Positions 57,566 to 64,000 of a stretch of DNA of 64,000 bases are shown one piece after another. A program made the position numbers and the translations under genes. Position 1 is the first letter of the stretch. Each line of letters opens with the position of its first letter. Origin of the DNA: Hofstenia miamia (Eukaryota; Xenacoelomorpha; Acoela). The notes below the pieces were generated by a model, which saw only the letters and a list, made by a program, of their open reading frames with translations, was not told the DNA's origin and did not search any database. The stretch is from positions 236,363 through 300,362 of the forward strand of contig SCFE01000003.1 in assembly GCA_004352715.1 (NCBI GenBank). Direction: 5' to 3'.

Positions 57566-58565
57566 NNNNNNNNNNNNNNNNNNNNNNNNNNNNNNNNNNN
57601 NNNNNNNNNNNNNNNNNNNNNNNNNNNNNNNNNNNNNNNNNNNNNNNNNNNNNNNNNNNNNNNNNNNNNNNNNNNNNNNNNNNNNNNNNNNNNNNNNNNN
57701 NNNNNNNNNNNNNNNNNNNNNNNNNNNNNNNNNNNNNNNNNNNNNNNNNNNNNNNNNNNNNNNNNNNNNNNNNNNNNNNNNNNNNNNNNNNNNNNNNNNN
57801 NNNNNNNNNNNNNNNNNNNNNNNNNNNNNNNNNNNNNNNNNNNNNNNNNNNNNNNNNNNNNNNNNNNNNNNNNNNNNNNNNNNNNNNNNNNNNNNNNNNN
57901 NNNNNNNNNNNNNNNNNNNNNNNNNNNNNNNNNNNNNNNNNNNNNNNNNNNNNNNNNNNNNNNNNNNNNNNNNNNNNNNNNNNNNNNNNNNNNNNNNNNN
58001 NNNNNNNNNNNNNNNNNNNNNNNNNNNNNNNNNNNNNNNNNNNNNNNNNNNNNNNNNNNNNNNNNNNNNNNNNNNNNNNNNNNNNNNNNNNNNNNNNNNN
58101 NNNNNNNNNNNNNNNNNNNNNNNNNNNNNNNNNNNNNNNNNNNNNNNNNNNNNNNNNNNNNNNNNNNNNNNNNNNNNNNNNNNNNNNNNNNNNNNNNNNN
58201 NNNNNNNNNNNNNNNNNNNNNNNNNNNNNNNNNNNNNNNNNNNNNNNNNNNNNNNNNNNNNNNNNNNNNNNNNNNNNNNNNNNNNNNNNNNNNNNNNNNN
58301 NNNNNNNNNNNNNNNNNNNNNNNNNNNNNNNNNNNNNNNNNNNNNNNNNNNNNNNNNNNNNNNNNNNNNNNNNNNNNNNNNNNNNNNNNNNNNNNNNNNN
58401 NNNNNNNNNNNNNNNNNNNNNNNNNNNNNNNNNNNNNNNNNNNNNNNNNNNNNNNNNNNNNNNNNNNNNNNNNNNNNNNNNNNNNNNNNNNNNNNNNNNN
58501 NNNNNNNNNNNNNNNNNNNNNNNNNNNNNNNNNNNNNNNNNNNNNNNNNNNNNNNNNNNNNNNNN
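57566..58565. other. Assembly gap (1000 N)
   Basis: Placeholder gap of 1000 N. The body of the Penelope-like element probably belongs here. Confidence 0.99.
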
Positions 58566-58687
58566 AATCTACGATGCAAAGTCGATCTGTGCACACCAAG
58601 AATACTGGCTGTTTTGGCTTTTCTCTCGGGATACCGCCAAATTGATGTCTTTATGGACCATAATTGTATATTTCCTCTTTTGATCAC
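58566..58687 (-). pseudogene. Helix-turn-helix fragment, possibly transposase
   Basis: Minus-strand frame ending at the gap: YPERKAKTASILGVHRSTLH. The A-x-ILGVHRSTLHR pattern is a helix-turn-helix as found at the N-terminus of several DNA transposases. Too short to assign a family. Confidence 0.35.
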
Positions 58688-59194
58688 TGCTCTGTGGTTT
58701 CATAAGTGATAGTGTTATTCAAAGTTGCCTATGATATGCCAAATAGACGTGTCTGTCTTTATGTAATTTTTATTTGCCTATTTTACCGCCAAATTGTATG
58801 TAAACACAATGAAAATGTAAAGAAATCGTGAATGAAAATTTATTCATGTCGCATTTGAAGACGTTTTGATAATACAACTGGAAAATAAACGTGGTAGTCA
58901 ACAATACTTTCAAAGGTGATCACAATTATTTCTCCCGTGTGATTTACACTGATAATTATCTCATGAGAAATACAGATATCCGACCTTATAATAATTCACC
59001 GTCGAAATTGAAAACACAGCTTTGCTCATTTTTTATGATAGATAGCACTCTTTTGATATTAACAATTCATGTACTTTTTTCATATGCTGTGGTTGCTCTA
59101 ACTGTCGAACATTCAGATCCATCAATTGACTACAATTTTTATATTTTCATTTATCACTGTTTCTGTTACTCCAATATATTTGGTAATATAGCCC

Positions 59195-59226
<32 letters not shown>
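59195..59226. repeat. (TAA)n microsatellite
   Basis: About ten AAT/TAA units. Confidence 0.95.
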
Positions 59227-59227
<1 letters not shown>

Positions 59228-59229
59228 TT

Positions 59230-62200
59230 GTGGAACATTAGCGGTATCAGTGGTAACCTTAGCAATGAATAATCAATGAGTAGACGGTAATACGATTAAA
59301 TTTAATAATTTTAGAAATTCTGTAGGAAGGAATTTTTGTTAAATATTTAGTAAAAACTGAAGAAAACAAGTAAAAATGTTTAAGGTATACCTGAAAACTC
59401 ATTTCTCACAGGCAAATTGGAACATTTACATTATTGCATTTTCAGGTTGTATTTTTCATTCCCACAGAAACTTTTCTATTTCTTAGTGGTATTTTATGAA
59501 CTAAAATATTGTTAATTTGACATTGGATGAAGTATGATCGTTCAAAAGTCACTTAAGCTCAGCAAACTCAAAGTTGACAAAATTATAAAGTACTTACAAA
59601 TATTTTTTTAAAATTTACAAAGGGATTTGCAAATAACTTGAGTTTGACAAGCATCTGCTCATCTTGCCAGTAACATTTGTGAAGCATTACTTCAAATGTC
59701 TTGTAAATATTTAACAAAGATTCATTTGATGTTGATTGACATTTCCAAACGTTGTAATTTCTAAATTAGTTGAAAATTGTAGATAAAACATTCAAAGCCC
59801 AACTTACGAGCTTAATGCCAAAATAATGATATCAATTTAAGTGAAAATTTTAAATGTAGTAATTTGGCACGACCAAACAAAGTAGTCATTTTTGCGCATT
59901 AAATTGTGGTTTTTGCACTAGAAATTTATGATTTGTAAAAGAATTTTCACAAAATTTTCTTCATTCACTTATATTAATTTCATGAGTAATGAAAATCAGT
60001 AATAATCTGAAGAATTATTAGTCAAACATTTAAAAATAATGTTCACTTGAATTTTCCTGCCTTGCCTTAACATTAATGAAAGCCTGGATTTAGATTTGTA
60101 AACTAAGTTGATGTTTTTTATTTTAATGTTATATTTTTCAAAAATGAAGAAATTGCAGGCAAACATTTCGCAACTTTTTAATGGAATAGGAAGTGATGTT
60201 TGAATATAAAATATATGAATATTTTTTGTAATCATCATAATATAGATAGTGGAAATTCTGATTATTGATCGACTCTTAAAATTTTCTTGTTGGTCCCATT
60301 AGTATTAATTACAAGTACGTCTAGTTTTTTTGCTCTCATTCTTACATTGTGAAAATTTTAATGGCAAATTTGTAATTCTAGGACTGCTCAACAAACCATG
60401 CTTTTATGCAATGAGTTCATGATCAAATTCCTAATTAATGCACTATAGCGACTATTCTTAGTTAATTAAAACATAAATATTTGAATTTTTCTTCAAACTG
60501 GCTATTTGTGCTAATCTCAATTAGGGAACCTTAATAATCGTATTTAACTAACATTTTCTTAATTTTAGATGATAAACATATCGATATAAATTCAACAGTG
60601 TTAGAATTGCTTATACATTGAAAAAATTCTCAATATTTTAAAATATGATAGTTTCAAATTTTATAATAAAAACAAGTCAAAATTGATAAACTTAAATTCA
60701 ATGTTAGAAGAAAATAAAACCAATGTATGAACATTTAACAGTGTGTGCTTTTCATTACATTATTTCTAGGTTTTTGAAAGTGCTGCACATTTCCACGTCC
60801 AGACTTTTGCAATTCTTCAGCCCAAGGCCAGACAGCCTGATGCGTTGTGGCCATTCCTAGTCAAGACATGATGATGCCGTTAACTTAAGAATATAGAAAA
60901 CAAAGTTTGTAAAACCTGCATTATTTACCTTTTTTCACATTATTCATCAACTAAGGCAGACTTCATTGTATTGAAAAACAAGTTGCATTACGTGTTAATC
61001 TTATGAAATAGTCACGTTTTAATTTATATTTATATATAAATATATCTATTTCTGGCTCCGTACAAAATTTATTGAATGGAGATATTGAAATTGAAAAGTT
61101 AGTCCCGATTTCGTACCGATCTAATCTCATGCCATTTTTATTTGTTGTCAGTACCACCACCTGTCGAGTGGGTATGATATCAGGACCAGTAATGCAACAT
61201 TTTCATGAGTTACTCTATTGACTTAACCACCATAATTGTTTTTGTGAAATCTGGCGAAAGAAGACTTTAATACATAATGACTATTCATTTTACTGAATTA
61301 CTTTTTATTTGCCTTGGTAGTTGGTCAATCTTTAGAATTAATTTTTGCTGTAACATTCAGTAATTTCAATTTCATAATATACAAGTATACAAAAGCAGGT
61401 CTAGAAATGGGGGTGTATTATCAATAATTTTTTTAAGCTCGTAATTCTTAGCAAATTGGTAATTTGAGAATTGAATGATCTTAGCTGATTTAAAAGTTCT
61501 ATGTAGAAATTAAGTGCATTTTTTTCAGGTTCAGGGTCGGAACTTCTACCATTTAAATCAAAACACTAAGAGGAAGTTGATGATCACTAATATTATTAGG
61601 TGCTTAGATGAAATGAGTATTTATATTGTACAACAAATTCCGAAAAATTAATGTAAAATATCGTTCGAAATTTCAGAAATTCTTAAAAATTTAATTATGA
61701 ATAAATACTTGATATTTGAGAAATATCCCAATTATGCTGACACTACAAAAACAGCTATGTAGGGAACTTAAGTAACTCATATGTAGCAATTAATGGTTTT
61801 GCTAGCATTTTAGATACTCTCATAGTTGTGGACTTTTTCAGTAATGTCTGCATAGAATTAAGGAAGTTTTTTAAATTTCTCCGAAGACTAAAGGACCTGT
61901 ATTTGCTAGGTGGAGACTTGTAGTATTTTCAAGAAAAGTGGGGAGACAAATCCTTCCCTGTGGCCACAGTCTTCAACAAAAAATTTGTCTTAATTAACAT
62001 CTGCTTTGAAATAGTATTGGTTTTATTTACTAACTGTGCACATATTTATGTACATTGTAGAAGCAATTTTTGCGACTGCTTTTATAATTTATTAAACACC
62101 AACTTGATGGATGTTAGATTAAATGTGTAATATTAGAATGTATTTGATTTATTCTTAAGAATGTGTAAGATTGATTAAAAAAAATTGGGAAGTTTGAGGA

Positions 62201-63479
62201 ATATTTGCCAAATCTTTGCAAAGTTTTGGTTAATTTTGTGGAAAGTTGCAAGTTATTTGAAACATTTACCAAATATTTTCCAAATAATTGCGAAACTTTT
62301 GGATAGTTTTGCAAATGAAGTGCAAAAATTTGTCACAAATTTGGAATTTTCCAACTTTTTCTAAGTTTGCACATCTTAACCTCTGTTTTGCTTCATCATG
62401 GGGGAGGGGCTGAAGTCCCATAATCCCTCCCTTAAATCCGCAATTAACTAGGGCAATTATGAAATACACAAGCATATTTTAAGACTATAATTAGATATTT
62501 TTGCAATATAATTGCATATGATATTATTTTGAGTGTTTTGTTTTTCTTGATTTATATTGCATTTGGGCCTGGTCAAGCAGTAACGGAATTTCATTTTTAA
62601 TGTTAAAATGGATGCTATTCATTCAATAATGATTTATTTTTTTATTGAAATGTGTCATTTGTGACTCTTTAGTAGATTCATTATTAAGACAGAATTTATT
62701 TATTTGAGAAGTTATTCATTTTTCTTTGATCTAAGAACACAAAACTAGTCCGTAACGGAATTTCAAAAAGTTAACATCACTTTTACAAGTATGTACCATT
62801 TACATCATAACTTACTGTTCCTCTTTAAAATACGTATGTGATAAATTTTATATTCCTTTGCAGTTTATACACTATCTTATCACCAAATTTTGGCATAGTT
62901 GAAGTATTAATTCCATTATAAATTAAGAAACTTATTGTTTCAACATGATAATGAATATCAATAGCCCTGTTACCATACATAGATTAAACTCTTTCCTAAG
63001 TTTTAACATTATTCCCCACTATTGCATTATTATCACTATAATTAATGTCTTTGGCGCAATAATAAATGTCATCAAAAAGCTGGATAGCTACCCTTAGGTT
63101 AATCCACTGTTTTAGATCCAAATTCTTACGGTATTATAATAAGATCTATTATACATACAAAGTGCCTATGAGCCCCATTATATATTACATGTTTAAATCA
63201 ATAGTTAGATAAGTTGTAGTTAATTTGTATTACGGACTGTTAAAGTTGTCTTTCTTGCAGACCGCATTGATTGTTCACATGTACGTAGGACTGTTATTTT
63301 ATTTATATTTATATGTAGGGTTATTTATATGTAAGAACAATAACAAACAAATGCAGCCAGGTTGCCAAAATTCCTTTATTACTGAATTAAACAATAACAA
63401 GGACAATCAATGCCCAAAATTAATTAACGTAATCAACACTAGGAAATCATTCTTTACTCATTGCACCGAGAATTGTTCA
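59230..63479. other. Noncoding AT-rich region
   Basis: No supported gene or RNA. At 62160-62350 there is a locally repetitive stretch of TTTGCAAA/CAAATTTTG-type words without a clear unit length. The ORFs at 59996, 60963, 62114, 62266 and 63225 have no domain. Confidence 0.4.
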
Positions 63480-63929
63480 TGATAGTCACAACTAATTCCA
63501 CTGTAACTGGTATTGCCTGCAGAAGCGCAACCTGTCTCGAATTTTCTTTGAAGACAATCGGGGTTTGGCTGCCAGTTTGCACGATGGAAGATCAAAGGTA
63601 GTATTCAATCAACGCCTAATTGTGTGTTGATACATTCTTCACTACCACACCTAGATTTGCTTTGACTTCAGAAGATGAAGAGAATGATTGATTGACGACG
63701 TAACAGTGAATGAGACGATCGGTCTGAGGGGTTGTTACTTTTGGTCTTTCAGACCGCTTGCGAGAGGAAAAATTTTGCAGTTGCTGATAGCGAGTAACAC
63801 TTCTGGATACCGAAGATACTGGCACGCCCATTCTAACAGCTATAGCGCGATAATTGTACCCCTCCCCTCCTCGTACAAGATATGAATTTGAGCACGCCTT
63901 GTTGGTGAAATTTCACTACCACGGACCAT
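63480..63929 (-). pseudogene. Tc1-type transposase, N-terminal part
   Basis: ATG at 63929 starts MVRGSEISPTRRAQI. After a frameshift near 63865 the frame reads RMGVPVSSVSRSVTRYQQ, then SRKRSERPKVTTPQTDRLI, the paired-like helix-turn-helix and GRPR-like hinge of Tc1 transposases (consensus GRP-K-x-T...DR-x-I). Further on, KLAAKPRLSSKKIRDRLRFC matches the KP-x-LS-x-x-x-x-x-RL-x-F block before the DDE domain. The catalytic part is missing beyond 63480. Inactive copy. Confidence 0.82.
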
Positions 63930-64000
63930 CTTTCAAACTATAATTATAGTGCTTTTTCAGTGAAAATGTATTGTGTGTAAATCTAAAGTTGTGTTAATTT

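Noticed and set aside
58891-59199. 102-residue plus-strand ORF with a hydrophobic stretch
   Set aside because: No recognisable family, no supporting signals, and it runs into a TAA microsatellite.
1-64000. CRISPR arrays, bacterial operons, riboswitches
   Set aside because: Looked for direct-repeat/spacer patterns and compact operons. The only regular arrays are the foldback arms and the 103-base tandem repeat, and the sequence is clearly eukaryotic.

Overview
This is AT-rich metazoan nuclear DNA. It has canonical GT-AG introns, one multi-exon host gene that can be read from start to stop codon, no operon or Shine-Dalgarno organisation, and a dense mix of decayed transposable elements. The elements (copia, Ty3/Gypsy, LINE, Penelope-like, piggyBac, Tc1, hAT and Harbinger-type MITEs, plus DNA-virus-like capsid remnants) and the very short introns (40-43 bases) next to multi-kilobase ones suggest an invertebrate, probably aquatic. 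The species cannot be named from the sequence. Four runs of N (7635-8634, 30044-30048, 56090-56761, 57566-58565) and single N characters at 5764, 5977 and 31398 mark scaffold joins. Some apparent duplications lie exactly at those joins.

Host genes. The main gene (28569-53458, + strand) is an orthologue of GRIPAP1 (GRASP-1), a coiled-coil endosomal-recycling protein. I resolved 18 exons that keep frame through every junction and give 753 residues. Its N-terminus (EEFQRMQ) and C-terminal segments (EEKWLLEEKVSHLE; RLQNMLEE) are the conserved parts. At the left edge, on the minus strand (23-209), is the first coding exon of a protein with a KRAB-related domain of the SSX/PRDM9 type, transcribed out of the window.

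Layout. 1-650: KRAB-type exon and its upstream sequence. 655-1408: hAT-type MITE with a perfect 8-base target duplication. 3053-3790: LINE fragment. 4253-5548: foldback (Harbinger-type) element whose arms are arrays of a short motif. 7447-7634: 103-base tandem repeat running into a gap. 8946-11038: degraded Ty3/Gypsy element with its 5' LTR. 11040-12237: short same-strand ORFs that look virus-derived. 15232-16975: piggyBac remnant and a second LTR of the same Gypsy family. 18595-19700: duplicated segment carrying a solo LTR. 19990-20970: unrecognised coding remnant. 23522-27475: 5'-truncated copia element. 28569-53458: GRIPAP1, whose large introns hold a LINE (33715-36000), a Gypsy element with an unrelated insert (39125-41332) and a hAT-like MITE (46441-46781). 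54455-55190: capsid-like remnant. 55786-57565: LINE tails and a Penelope-like element with a hammerhead-like motif. 63480-63929: Tc1-type transposase remnant.

How things fit together. No new multi-gene system is visible. The elements are mostly dead, and they explain the size of the GRIPAP1 introns. The observations most worth following are the foldback element with reiterated arms, the unrecognised G+C-richer coding segment between a Gypsy LTR and its RNase H, the older ORF which that Gypsy insertion split, the capsid- and fibre-like remnants, the PRDM9-like KRAB exon, and the one-base spacing between an upstream ORF and the GRIPAP1 start codon.
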